Shown here: positions 15,608 through 22,989 of the stretch, in pieces
Numbering within the stretch: the stretch's first letter is position 1
Layout: every line of letters begins with the position of its first letter
Assembly (NCBI GenBank): GCA_030146285.1
Contig: JASLBZ010000030.1
Coordinates: 1-22,989, forward strand
Length of the DNA stretch: 22,989 nt
Direction of reading: 5' to 3'
Source: Neisseriaceae bacterium
Lineage (GTDB): Bacteria; Pseudomonadota; Gammaproteobacteria; Burkholderiales; Neisseriaceae
Translations under genes and position numbers: made by a program
Notes under the pieces: generated by a model
Databases searched by the model: none
The model's input: only the letters and a program-made list of their open reading frames with translations
Told to the model about the DNA's origin: nothing

Positions 15608-16369
15608 ATGAAAGCAGTTGCAAGCATTGGTATTTTGGGTGCTATTCCACAAGAAGTGAATGGCATTATTGCTCAGTTAAGTGATGTAATAGAACATGAA
15701 ATAGGCAATCGTGTTTATTATGAAGGCAGACTGAACAATCAACCTGTGGTGGTGGTGTACTCGCGCATTGGTAAAGTGGCTGCTGCAGCAACGGTGACAA
15801 CCTTGTTGTTGAAGTTCAATGTGAAAAAAATTGTGTTTGTTGGTGTGGCTGGCAGCATTCATGAGGCTGTCAACGTGGGTGATGTTGTGATTGCGACGAA
15901 GCTATTGCAACACGATATGGACTGCTCACCCTTGCGCCCGAAATATGAAGTACCTCTGTTAGGAAAAATTTATTTTGATGCAGATACAAGCATCAATGAA
16001 CAAGCGAAAGTTGCAGTGAACCACGTTTTACAATGGGACTCATTGGTGCGTTTGATTGGCAATGATGAATTAAGCAAGTTCGCCATTACCCAACCCAAGC
16101 TTCACATGGGCACGATTGCCAGTGGTGACCAGTTTATTGGTAAAGATGAGCAAAAACAGGCTTTACAGGCAGCATTGCCTGAGGTGTTGTGTGTGGAGAT
16201 GGAAGGTGCAGCTGTCGCGCAAGTGTGTGATGAATTCAATGTGCCATTTGCCGTGATTCGAACCATTTCCGACAAAGCCAACCAAGAAGCCAGCTTTAGT
16301 TTCCAATCTTTTGTGGAAAAAATATCGTTGGTCTATGGTCGTGAAATGATGCAAAAATTGTTTTCTTGA
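15608..16369 (+). CDS. mtnN: 5'-methylthioadenosine/S-adenosylhomocysteine nucleosidase
   Basis: 253 residues, some 20 longer than the E. coli enzyme because of an insertion around 105-160 (LLQHDMDCSPL... YEVPLLGK) that is usual in betaproteobacterial members. The enzyme removes adenine from methylthioadenosine and S-adenosylhomocysteine in the cytoplasm, recycling methyl-donor by-products and releasing S-ribosylhomocysteine. Signature residues are present: Glu16 in GAIPQE, the phosphorylase-fold GVAGS, ASGDQF, Glu197/Glu199 in VEMEGAA, and catalytic Asp222 in RTISDKA. The start codon has an ACAGGT-like site upstream. A terminator lies 20 bases after the stop. Confidence 0.94.
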   Translation: MKAVASIGILGAIPQEVNGIIAQLSDVIEHEIGNRVYYEGRLNNQPVVVVYSRIGKVAAAATVTTLLLKFNVKKIVFVGVAGSIHEAVNVGDVVIATKLLQHDMDCSPLRPKYEVPLLGKIYFDADTSINEQAKVAVNHVLQWDSLVRLIGNDELSKFAITQPKLHMGTIASGDQFIGKDEQKQALQAALPEVLCVEMEGAAVAQVCDEFNVPFAVIRTISDKANQEASFSFQSFVEKISLVYGREMMQKLFS

Positions 16370-16385
16370 TTTTTTCGAATCAATT

Positions 16386-16415
16386 AAAAAAAGCCAAGCA
16401 ATGCTTGGCTTTTTT
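16386..16415. terminator. Bidirectional terminator between mtnN and aroC
   Basis: AAGCCAAG (16391-16398) and CTTGGCTT (16404-16411) form a stem around CAATG, with A residues before and T residues after. It serves the convergent mtnN (+) and aroC (-). Confidence 0.9.
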
Positions 16416-16430
16416 GTGTGCTTTTTGGAT

Positions 16431-17519
16431 TTAAGCAATGCTCGGAGTGTTAACGTTCACATCTGCATTTTGAGCGCGATGGCGCAAAACATGGTCCATT
16501 AATACTAAGGCCAACATGGCTTCGGCAATGGGTGCTGCACGCAAGCCCACGCAAGGGTCATGGCGACCATGGGTTGCTAGGGTAATGGCATTGCCTGACT
16601 TGTCTATGGATTGTCTTTCAGTGGCAATGCTAGAGGTGGGCTTGACAGCAATGCTCACGCTAATGTTTTGTCCTGTGCTAATGCCCCCCAAAATACCACC
16701 AGCGTGATTGCTTAAAAAACCAGTTGGCGTTAATTCGTCACCATGTACACTGCCTTTTTGGGCAACCGCATCAAATCCAGCACCAATCTCCACGCCTTTA
16801 ACCGCATTAATGGACATCATGGCATGGGCAATTTCTGCATCCAATCGGTCAAAAATGGGCTCACCCAAGCCCACTGGAACATTGGTCGCTTGAATGGCTA
16901 GTTTTGCACCGACTGAATCCAGTGATTTACGAATCGAATCCATGTAATGCTCTAAAGCACCAATTTGGCTGGTGTTCGCGGCAAAAAATGGGTTGTTGCC
17001 GATGTGCTCAAAGCCCTCAAAGGCAATAACTTCGCTGCCAATTTGGGTAACAAATGCGGTAATCTCGGTGCCCAATTTTTCTTTTAGCCATTTTTTGGCA
17101 ACAGCACCAGCAGCAACGCGCATGGCTGTTTCTCGAGCTGAGCTGCGGCCGCCACCACGGTAGTCACGAATGCCGTATTTGTGCCAGTAAGTGTAATCGG
17201 CATGGCCAGGGCGAAAACCTTCAGCAATATTGCCATAGTCTTTGCTGCGCTGGTCGGTGTTACGAATTAAGAGGCCGATGGGTGTGCCTGTGGTTTTGCC
17301 TTCAAACACCCCTGATAAAATCTCGACTTCATCTGCTTCTCTTCGTTGGGTCACATGGCGGCTTGTGCCGGGTTTTCTGCGATCCAAATCGATTTGAATG
17401 TCTTTTTCTGAGAGTTCCAAGCCAGGAGGGCAGCCATCGATAATGCAGCCTAAGGCTTTGCCATGGCTCTCACCAAAAGTTGTGACTGTGAATAGCTTAC
17501 CAAATGTATTGCCCGACAT
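16431..17519 (-). CDS. aroC: Chorismate synthase
   Basis: 362 residues. It catalyses the last step of the shikimate pathway, EPSP to chorismate, and needs reduced FMN. Family signatures are intact: GESHG at 16-20, RRKPGTSR near 47-54, RPGHAD at 103-108, and RGGGRSSARET at 121-131. AGGA lies seven bases before the ATG. It is the last gene of the minus-strand run. The 115-base gap to the lipoprotein gene holds a weak AAGG...CCTT inverted repeat around CAATATTG (17606-17625), so aroC may have its own promoter, although I cannot point to a convincing one. Confidence 0.97.
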   Translation of the reverse strand: MSGNTFGKLFTVTTFGESHGKALGCIIDGCPPGLELSEKDIQIDLDRRKPGTSRHVTQRREADEVEILSGVFEGKTTGTPIGLLIRNTDQRSKDYGNIAEGFRPGHADYTYWHKYGIRDYRGGGRSSARETAMRVAAGAVAKKWLKEKLGTEITAFVTQIGSEVIAFEGFEHIGNNPFFAANTSQIGALEHYMDSIRKSLDSVGAKLAIQATNVPVGLGEPIFDRLDAEIAHAMMSINAVKGVEIGAGFDAVAQKGSVHGDELTPTGFLSNHAGGILGGISTGQNISVSIAVKPTSSIATERQSIDKSGNAITLATHGRHDPCVGLRAAPIAEAMLALVLMDHVLRHRAQNADVNVNTPSIA

Positions 17520-17634
17520 GGTGTTGTCCTATCAAATCAAAAATGCAAGAAACAAAAGAGAAAAGTCTACCATGAAGCGTGTATTTGCTAAAGGCAGACT
17601 TTTAAAAGGTGCAATATTGTGCCTTAAAATGGCA

Positions 17635-18183
17635 TTATTTTCGCTCTTCGCGAATTAATTTCCCATTTTGATTGTAAATTTTGGCATAAACCAGTTTGTC
17701 ATCCACGTAGTTGCGCTCTTCTGCAATGTTACCATTGCGGTGGTAAATGCGCATGCTGCCAAATGTCGGGTGGGCATTGAATTGATAAGCCCGTTTTTTT
17801 GAAACAATAAAGGGGTCGGTTCGGGCATAAGCACTTTGGTCTTCAAAATAGTCTTGCACCAACCATTGGCCATCTTTTTTCTTTTCAATCAGCTCACGCA
17901 TATAGCCACCAATAATGGGAGATCGACTCTCTTTGTTGCCTCTGGCGTCAATATCAAAATAAGTCACCACATCTTTTTCAATCACATTGATGCCGCCACG
18001 ATTGTTAGATGAAGTGTTTGAGCGTGTGCTGATGGGGATGTTGACCGAGGTGCCGATGCCAATATTGTTACCAATACTGCCACCTAAGCCAACGCCCAAA
18101 GAAATGCCACTGGGGCCGACGCTGCATGCGCTCAGAGTAAAACTGGTTAGAGCGATGATTGCATATTTTTTGGCATTCATCAT
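17635..18183 (-). CDS. Putative lipoprotein with glycine-rich N-terminus and MORN-like C-terminal repeat
   Basis: 182 residues. The lipoprotein signal ends in LSAC with Cys20. A Gly/Ile-rich low-complexity stretch follows (about 25-48, GVGLGGSIGNN...). The C-terminal half contains MRIYHRNGNIAEERNY and AKIYNQNGKLIREE, two copies of a YxxNGxxxxE unit like the MORN_2/YwqK-type repeats. The start Met-Met follows GGAG by 5 bases. It lies 36 bases after the RDD gene and belongs to the dedA-mutL-miaA-RDD run. Function is unknown; a periplasmic-facing, membrane-anchored protein is inferred. Confidence 0.75.
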   Translation of the reverse strand: MMNAKKYAIIALTSFTLSACSVGPSGISLGVGLGGSIGNNIGIGTSVNIPISTRSNTSSNNRGGINVIEKDVVTYFDIDARGNKESRSPIIGGYMRELIEKKKDGQWLVQDYFEDQSAYARTDPFIVSKKRAYQFNAHPTFGSMRIYHRNGNIAEERNYVDDKLVYAKIYNQNGKLIREERK

Positions 18184-18219
18184 GTGTTCTCCATTTTCAA
18201 ATGGGTGTGTTGGTAAAGG

Positions 18220-18756
18220 CTACTTGCTTTTTTTCTTGTTTTTCTTTGTCATGTCATCAGGCATAACGGCCAAACGAGTGCCTGCTAATGTGTCATATAA
18301 GAACTGACGGTCTGGGTTCAGAAGTGCATAACCCCACGGTAAAATCCACCAAATAGCGCCTAAGGCTAAGGCCGATTTGGCTGAAATGCCTTGTTGTCTT
18401 GAGATTAAGTAAACCAAACAAGGAATCATAACCATAAATATAATGGACCAAATGTAGCGCATAAACAGTTGTTTATTATTGGGTCTATTGCCTTGGGAGT
18501 CAATGACATGGATTTTCCAGACCTTCATGGGCAAGGTTTGGCCTTTGCGACCTATGCTGAATTTAAAATACCACCACCAAGAAATTAACAAACTCAAGCC
18601 CACAATCATGCTGGAAATCAAGCCAGTGCTATGCAACATTTGTACAATGGGAATACACAGTGCCAAAGCCACAAAACTAACTGCACTTAAGAGCAGTGCT
18701 TCATAGATGATAGAAAAAAAGCGACGCACCAAAGGCGCAGGAGTATAAGTATTCAT
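18220..18756 (-). CDS. RDD-family membrane protein
   Basis: 178 residues from ATG 18756; the frame is open to 18837 but that part overlaps miaA and carries no family similarity. RDD features: an N-terminal Arg-rich start before the first helix (VRRFFSIIYEALLL, with Glu where Asp is usual), the loop GQTLPMKVWKIHVID, and the closing YDTLAGTRLAV. Three or four membrane helices are visible, and the tail is strongly basic (KKNKKKSK). The family is of unsettled function; some members act in ion/proton exchange. It begins 10 bases after the miaA stop. Confidence 0.85.
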   Translation of the reverse strand: MNTYTPAPLVRRFFSIIYEALLLSAVSFVALALCIPIVQMLHSTGLISSMIVGLSLLISWWWYFKFSIGRKGQTLPMKVWKIHVIDSQGNRPNNKQLFMRYIWSIIFMVMIPCLVYLISRQQGISAKSALALGAIWWILPWGYALLNPDRQFLYDTLAGTRLAVMPDDMTKKNKKKSK

Positions 18757-18766
18757 AAGGGCATCT

Positions 18767-19705
18767 TTACAAAGAGAAATGCTGTTGCAGCGATGGTTTG
18801 ATGGCGCTGAATCGATCTTGGTTTTGGTAAGGGTCAAAAGCCATGTCGCAAGACAATTTTCGCAACCACGTTAATTGACGCTTTGCCAGTTGGCGGGTGG
18901 CAATGATGCCTTTGTCGATAAAGGTTTCATAATCTGTTGTGCCATCTAAGTAATCCCATGCTTGGCGATAACCAACACAACGCATTGATGGTGTGTCTTG
19001 TGTTAACTCAGGATAGGCAGCCTGTAATGCTCTGACTTCATCGATAAACCCCATTTCCAACATGGTGTGAAAACGTTTGGCGATGCTTGCGTGCAATTGT
19101 GCTCGGTCTTGTGGCAATAAATTGACGCACAATAAATCCAGTGGCGCTTGTTCAGTATCTTGTTGTAGCAGCTCAGACATGGTTTTACCAGTTAAATACC
19201 ATATTTCCAATGCTCGCTCAATTCTCTGGCTGTCATTGGCTTTCAATCGAAGAGCACTGATGGGGTCGATATCACTTAACTGTTGGTATAGCGACTCAAG
19301 ACCGTGCTCGGCTTTTTGCTGTTGTAATCGTTGGCGGGTGGCGATGTCAGCTTCGGGAAGCCGATTCAAGCCTTGGGTTAAAGCGTTGTAATACATCATG
19401 GTGCCGCCTACAATCAAAGGCAATTTGCCTCGTGCATGAATATCATCGACCAAGCGCAAAGTATCCAGACAAAACTGAGCAGCAGAATAACTTTCCAACG
19501 GGGTAATAATATCAATTAAATGGTGTGGTACGGCCGCCAATTCTTGGGCGTTGGGTTTGGCTGTGCCAATGTCCATGCCTTGGTAAACCAAAGCGGAATC
19601 TAGGCTGATGATTTCAACAGGGTAGTGTGCCGCAATATCAAGTGCTAACTGGGTTTTGCCAGAGGCTGTGGGTCCTAAAATGGCTAGGGCCTTGGGTAGG
19701 TTCAT
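18767..19705 (-). CDS. miaA: tRNA dimethylallyltransferase
   Basis: 312 residues. It transfers the dimethylallyl group to A37 of tRNAs that read codons starting with U. P-loop GPTASGKT at 11-18, then LDSALVYQGMDIGTAKP (about 35-51), VGGTMMYY near 98-105, and a conserved CVGYRQAWDYL. AGGA lies six bases before the ATG. The start overlaps the mutL stop by one base (TAATG), the classical mutL-miaA order seen in many proteobacteria. Within the gene, plus strand 19015-19026, is an 11/12 match to the AGGCAGCCTGAA uptake word. Confidence 0.96.
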   Translation of the reverse strand: MNLPKALAILGPTASGKTQLALDIAAHYPVEIISLDSALVYQGMDIGTAKPNAQELAAVPHHLIDIITPLESYSAAQFCLDTLRLVDDIHARGKLPLIVGGTMMYYNALTQGLNRLPEADIATRQRLQQQKAEHGLESLYQQLSDIDPISALRLKANDSQRIERALEIWYLTGKTMSELLQQDTEQAPLDLLCVNLLPQDRAQLHASIAKRFHTMLEMGFIDEVRALQAAYPELTQDTPSMRCVGYRQAWDYLDGTTDYETFIDKGIIATRQLAKRQLTWLRKLSCDMAFDPYQNQDRFSAIKPSLQQHFSL

Positions 19706-21612
19706 TATTGTCCTCGTAAAAAAAGCGAGTCTAAATCTTCTAAGCGAAGTTTAATCCAAGTAGGACGACCATGGTTGCATTGGTTCGCGCGCGGTGTGTT
19801 TTCCATGTCTCGTAACAAAGCATTCATTTCAGAAATGGTTAATTGTCGTCCAGCTCGCACAGAGCCATGGCAAGCCATGGTGGCCAAAATATGGTTCTCT
19901 TGTTCGGTGATGGTTTGGCTTGAGCCTTGTTCTGCCAGTTCTTGCAATACGTCTTGCAATAATTTTTCAATATCACTTTTGGTTAACATATTGGGCACGG
20001 CACGCACCGCCAGTTTGTTATTGCTTAACAAAGAAATGTCCAAACCCATGGTAAGTAAGGCTGGTAATTGGCTTTGGGCCACAGCATATAATTCATGGCT
20101 AACTGAGATGGTGTGAGGAATCAATAATTGTTGAATGGCAATGGATTGTTCTTGGTGTTGGGTTTTCAGTTTTTCATAAGTCACCCGTTCTGCAGCAGCA
20201 TGCATGTCTACCAAAATCAAACCTTCTTGGGTTTGTGCCAAGATATAAATGCCCAATAACTGTGCCATGGCAAAACCCAAAGGATAAGCGGATGCGCCAA
20301 TATCGGCATCTGGCTGTGTCGAATCATTGGGTATTGGTGTGGCATGATCTGCTTTGGCACTGTCTTGGTACAAAACCTGATAATCAGCCAAGGCTCGCGC
20401 ATTTTCTTTGAGCGTTAGATTGAACTGGCTAGGGCGCGCTTGACTGGCATAGTCCTTGTTAAATCCACCGCCTGTACTTTGACCGCTGGAATGATTGTTT
20501 TTTTGTGGCGCTGCTTTCCAGGTTGCAAAATTATTGCTGCCTTGGTCAATATTATCCAGCGATGTTTCGGGAGTGATGTGCGCTAGACTGGCTGCTGGTT
20601 GGCTAATGGCTTCTGTTTGCGTTGCATCGGTGGCAGCTAAGGCTTTGCTTAAACTGTGAAATACCAAGCGATAAACGGCTTGGCTATCTCGAAAGCGCAC
20701 TTCGGTTTTGGTCGGATGCACATTGACATCAAACAGCGATGTTGGCAGTGTTAAAAACAAAGCAAAAGCGGGGGTGAGTGCTTGATGCAAAACATCTTGA
20801 TAAGCTTGCTTAACTGCATGGCTTAAGGTGCGGTCTTTGATATAGCGGCCATTGATATAAAAATACTGTTTGTCCGAGCGACCCTTGCTAAAACTGGGCT
20901 TGGCAATGGCGCCCTGAATCATGAGTTCACCTTTAGGTGAGCTCACAGCTAAGGCCGCTGCGGCAAAATCACTGCCCAAAATAGCCGCAATGCGTGCCAT
21001 GTCATCTTGTATGGGTAATTGCAATGTGGTTTTGCCATTGTGATTGACGGTAAAGGCAATCTGCGGATTCACTAAGGCGATGCGCTCAATGGCGGTAAGA
21101 CAATGCGCATACTCGGTATTTTCGGATTTTAAAAACTTGCGTCTGGCGGGGGTATTAAAGTAAATATCCAGAACTTCAACCGTTGTCCCCACGCCATGGG
21201 CTGCGGCTTTCACATCTTGGATATTGCCATCAATCGCCATGACTTGAGAAGCATGTTCCGTGTTGTCAGTGCGACTGGTCAGGCTTATTCGGCTAATCGA
21301 TGCAATACTTGCCAAGCCTTCGCCACGAAAGCCCATGCTGGCAACAGATTCTAAGTCTTGCAATGATTTGATTTTGCTGGTGGCATGCCGATGCAGTGCC
21401 AATGCCACGTCATCCTCATGGATGCCAGAGCCATTGTCCTGCACCCGAATCAACTTAATGCCGCCCGCAGCCAAGTCAATTTTAATCTGAGTGGCTTTGG
21501 CATCAATGCTGTTTTCCACCAACTCTTTTACCGCATTGGCAGGGCGCTCAACCACTTCACCTGCGGCAATTTGGTTGATTAAATGATCAGATAAACGGGC
21601 AATGGCAACCAT
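19705..21612 (-). CDS. mutL: DNA mismatch repair protein MutL, endonuclease type
   Basis: 635 residues. The N-terminal GHKL ATPase domain (1 to about 330) has AAGEVVERPANAVKELVENSIDA, DNGSGI and FRGEGLASI. A variable Gln/Ser/Asn-rich linker follows. The C-terminal dimerisation domain starts near 440. It carries D469-M-H-A-x2-E475-x4-E480, the metal-binding nicking-endonuclease motif (usually DQHA), and a C612-x-HGRP motif near the end. It should therefore nick DNA itself and not rely on MutH, as shown for the gonococcal protein. AAGGA lies five bases before the ATG, and dedA ends 8 bases upstream. Confidence 0.97.
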   Translation of the reverse strand: MVAIARLSDHLINQIAAGEVVERPANAVKELVENSIDAKATQIKIDLAAGGIKLIRVQDNGSGIHEDDVALALHRHATSKIKSLQDLESVASMGFRGEGLASIASISRISLTSRTDNTEHASQVMAIDGNIQDVKAAAHGVGTTVEVLDIYFNTPARRKFLKSENTEYAHCLTAIERIALVNPQIAFTVNHNGKTTLQLPIQDDMARIAAILGSDFAAAALAVSSPKGELMIQGAIAKPSFSKGRSDKQYFYINGRYIKDRTLSHAVKQAYQDVLHQALTPAFALFLTLPTSLFDVNVHPTKTEVRFRDSQAVYRLVFHSLSKALAATDATQTEAISQPAASLAHITPETSLDNIDQGSNNFATWKAAPQKNNHSSGQSTGGGFNKDYASQARPSQFNLTLKENARALADYQVLYQDSAKADHATPIPNDSTQPDADIGASAYPLGFAMAQLLGIYILAQTQEGLILVDMHAAAERVTYEKLKTQHQEQSIAIQQLLIPHTISVSHELYAVAQSQLPALLTMGLDISLLSNNKLAVRAVPNMLTKSDIEKLLQDVLQELAEQGSSQTITEQENHILATMACHGSVRAGRQLTISEMNALLRDMENTPRANQCNHGRPTWIKLRLEDLDSLFLRGQ

Positions 21613-21620
21613 GTCAGTCC

Positions 21621-22286
21621 TTACGTTGTTTCTTTAACAAAATAGCGTTGGCGAATGACTTCGATAATGGCAGGCAAAACAGACAACACGATAATCGCCA
21701 ATAAGATTAATGATAGATTTTTCTTCACAAATGGCAATTGGCCAAAGAAAAAGCCAGCATAAGCAAATAAACAAACCCAAACGGCAGCGCCAATCACGTT
21801 AAACATGAAAAAACGGCGGTAGCACATGTGCCCCATGCCAGCGACAAAAGGTGCAAAGGTGCGGACGATGGGAATAAAGCGCGCCATAATAATGGTTTTG
21901 CCACCGTGTTTTTGGTAAAAATTCTCGGTTTTTTCGAGGTATTTTCGTTTGAATATTTTTGAATTGGGATTGCTGAACAAGCGACTGCCAAAGTATTTAC
22001 CAACGGTAAAGTTAACCCAGTCACCCAAAACAGCAGCGATAAAGAGCAAAGCCACCATCAGGTTAATGTCCATCGCACCCACTGCTGCAATACCGCCCGC
22101 AGCAAATAGCAACGAATCTCCTGGTAAAAATGGGGTCACCACCAAACCAGTTTCACAAAAGATAATTAAAAATAAGATGCCATAAATCCAAGGGCCATAT
22201 TGTGCGCTTAAAACTTGTAAATGCTGGTCGATGTGAAGAATAAAATCAATGGTACTGCTAACAACAGCACTAAGTGAATCCATCAT
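21621..22286 (-). CDS. DedA-family inner-membrane protein
   Basis: 221 residues with about five or six hydrophobic segments. The functional residues described for E. coli YqjA/YghB are all present with a constant offset of six: Glu45 (FCETG), Asp57 (PGDS), Arg136 and Arg142 (ARFIPIVRTFAPF). DedA proteins are proton-dependent lipid-carrier or phospholipid flippases; UptA-type members recycle undecaprenyl phosphate. Which of these applies here cannot be told. It heads the tight mutL-miaA run and follows secF across a DNA-uptake hairpin. The start is Met-Met with only a weak ribosome-binding site. Confidence 0.92.
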   Translation of the reverse strand: MMDSLSAVVSSTIDFILHIDQHLQVLSAQYGPWIYGILFLIIFCETGLVVTPFLPGDSLLFAAGGIAAVGAMDINLMVALLFIAAVLGDWVNFTVGKYFGSRLFSNPNSKIFKRKYLEKTENFYQKHGGKTIIMARFIPIVRTFAPFVAGMGHMCYRRFFMFNVIGAAVWVCLFAYAGFFFGQLPFVKKNLSLILLAIIVLSVLPAIIEVIRQRYFVKETT

Positions 22287-22308
22287 GGTGTTTTTCTGCC
22301 ATAAATAA

Positions 22309-22343
22309 AGGCTGCCTGAAAACGCACAGGTTTCAGGCAGCCT
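22309..22343. terminator. Hairpin of two inverted DNA-uptake words after secF (probable terminator)
   Basis: AGGCTGCCTGAAA (22309-22321) and TTTCAGGCAGCCT (22331-22343) are perfect inverted copies around a nine-base loop. Each arm contains the exact 12-mer AGGCTGCCTGAA in opposite orientations. On the minus strand, after secF, it is followed by TTTATTTAT, a broken T-run, so termination is plausible but not ideal. Confidence 0.75.
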
Positions 22344-22357
22344 GTGTTAACAATAAA

Positions 22358-22989
22358 TTAAACGACTGCTTCTTCTTTGGATTTTTGTACTTTTACCAAG
22401 CTGTTGCGATCCAGTTTGAATAGCAACAAAAGTGGGCTTGCCACCAATACCGAAGAGTACACGCCAAACACAATACCAATGGTCAATGCCATGGCAAAGC
22501 CATGCAAAGCTGCACCACCGAATAGCAACATAGACAAAACCATCATCTCGGTTGAACCATGGGTAATCATGGTGCGGCTCATGGTCGAGGTAATGGCGTT
22601 GTTAATGACTTCAGGTACGCTTTTGTTGCGCATTTGAGGCTTGCGGAAGTTTTCACGAATACGGTCAAATACCACCACCGATTCATTTACTGAGTAACCC
22701 AATACCGCCAAAATACCTGCCAATACTGTTAGTGAGAACTCCCATTGGAATAGGGCAAAACAACCAATAATAATCACCACGTCATGCATGTTGGCAATAA
22801 TGGCAGAGACTGCAAAACGCCATTCAAAACGCATCGACAAGTAAATAATAATGCCCAAGCAAACAAAGAAGATGGCCAATAAACCATGGGTAACCAATTC
22901 ATCGCCCACTTGTGGGCCAATAAATTCAACTTGGCGCATTTGTGCATCAGGTCGATCAGCTTGCAGTAATTGCATTACATGGTTAGGCA
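22358..22989 (-). CDS. secF: Protein-export membrane protein SecF, C-terminal part, cut by the window edge
   Basis: The frame is open to the right edge; an ATG at 22975 is internal, because in-frame codons (PNHV) continue before it. About 209 of some 310 residues are visible. SecF works with SecD and YajC on SecYEG, using proton motive force to complete protein translocation. Seen here: VGDELVTHG before a membrane helix, HDVVIIIG, the conserved GYSVNESVVVFDRIREN, and MSRTMITHGSTEM, with further helices to about ten residues before the basic/acidic tail. SecD is expected just outside the window. Confidence 0.95.
   Translation of the reverse strand, partial: PNHVMQLLQADRPDAQMRQVEFIGPQVGDELVTHGLLAIFFVCLGIIIYLSMRFEWRFAVSAIIANMHDVVIIIGCFALFQWEFSLTVLAGILAVLGYSVNESVVVFDRIRENFRKPQMRNKSVPEVINNAITSTMSRTMITHGSTEMMVLSMLLFGGAALHGFAMALTIGIVFGVYSSVLVASPLLLLFKLDRNSLVKVQKSKEEAVV

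Noticed and set aside
17601..17630. AAGG...CCTT inverted repeat around CAATATTG as a terminator of the lipoprotein gene
   Set aside because: The arms have a two-base mismatch on each side and only four T follow on the minus strand; too weak to list as a terminator.
18757..18837. N-terminal extension of the RDD protein
   Set aside because: It overlaps the miaA 3' end in another frame and precedes the conserved RDD start.
1..22989. CRISPR arrays, tRNA/rRNA genes, insertion sequences, integrases or prophage genes
   Set aside because: No regularly spaced direct repeats, no tRNA-like cloverleaf with CCA end, and no transposase or phage-like protein was seen on either strand.

Overview
The window reads as chromosome of a low-to-mid GC member of the Neisseriaceae (Betaproteobacteria). 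The evidence is threefold: housekeeping proteins of betaproteobacterial type; a MutL carrying the endonuclease motifs; and DNA-uptake-like 12-mers of the Neisseriaceae AG family. AGGCAGCCTGAA occurs at 562-573, and AGGCTGCCTGAA at 22309-22320 and, on the minus strand, at 9037-9048 and 22332-22343. These words are far sparser here than in Neisseria itself, so I do not name a genus. I see no tRNA, rRNA, CRISPR array, insertion sequence, integrase or prophage gene. Most of the window is ordinary backbone with a few accessory-looking surface and transport genes.

Layout. 1-542 is the 3' end of phnX (phosphonoacetaldehyde hydrolase), closed by a bidirectional terminator made of DNA-uptake words. 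Facing it is a 707-residue secreted protein (613-2736, minus) with an inverse-autotransporter-like barrel and a beta-helix passenger, behind a good Fur box. A plus-strand pair follows: a YccU-type CoA-binding protein and a DUF4265 protein, ending in an unusual large hairpin plus a terminator. 4160-8743 is a tight five-gene operon: lipidated substrate-binding protein, cytoplasmic phosphodiesterase-superfamily enzyme, two permeases and an ATPase. The last three junctions are ATGA stop/start overlaps. It resembles the 2-aminoethylphosphonate importers PhnSTUV, and phnX nearby fits, but the substrate is inferred.

Next come trhP/yegQ (tRNA U34 hydroxylation), an unrecognised secreted protein and argS, closed by a bidirectional terminator. 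Opposing them is a two-gene minus-strand unit: an outer-membrane barrel protein followed by a periplasmic choloylglycine-hydrolase-family Ntn amidase. Then a small membrane protein and mtnN on plus, again meeting the minus strand at a bidirectional terminator.

16431-22989 is a long minus-strand run, transcribed in the order secF (partial), [DNA-uptake hairpin], dedA, mutL, miaA, an RDD membrane protein, a lipoprotein and aroC. The spacing from dedA to the lipoprotein is very tight (1-base overlap to about 36 bases), which suggests one operon, with aroC 115 bases further on.

The items most worth a second look are the Fur-controlled barrel plus beta-helix surface protein, the phosphoesterase built into the importer operon, and the outer-membrane barrel/Ntn-amidase pair. 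I did not find a clear wholly new system; these are unusual combinations of recognisable families.
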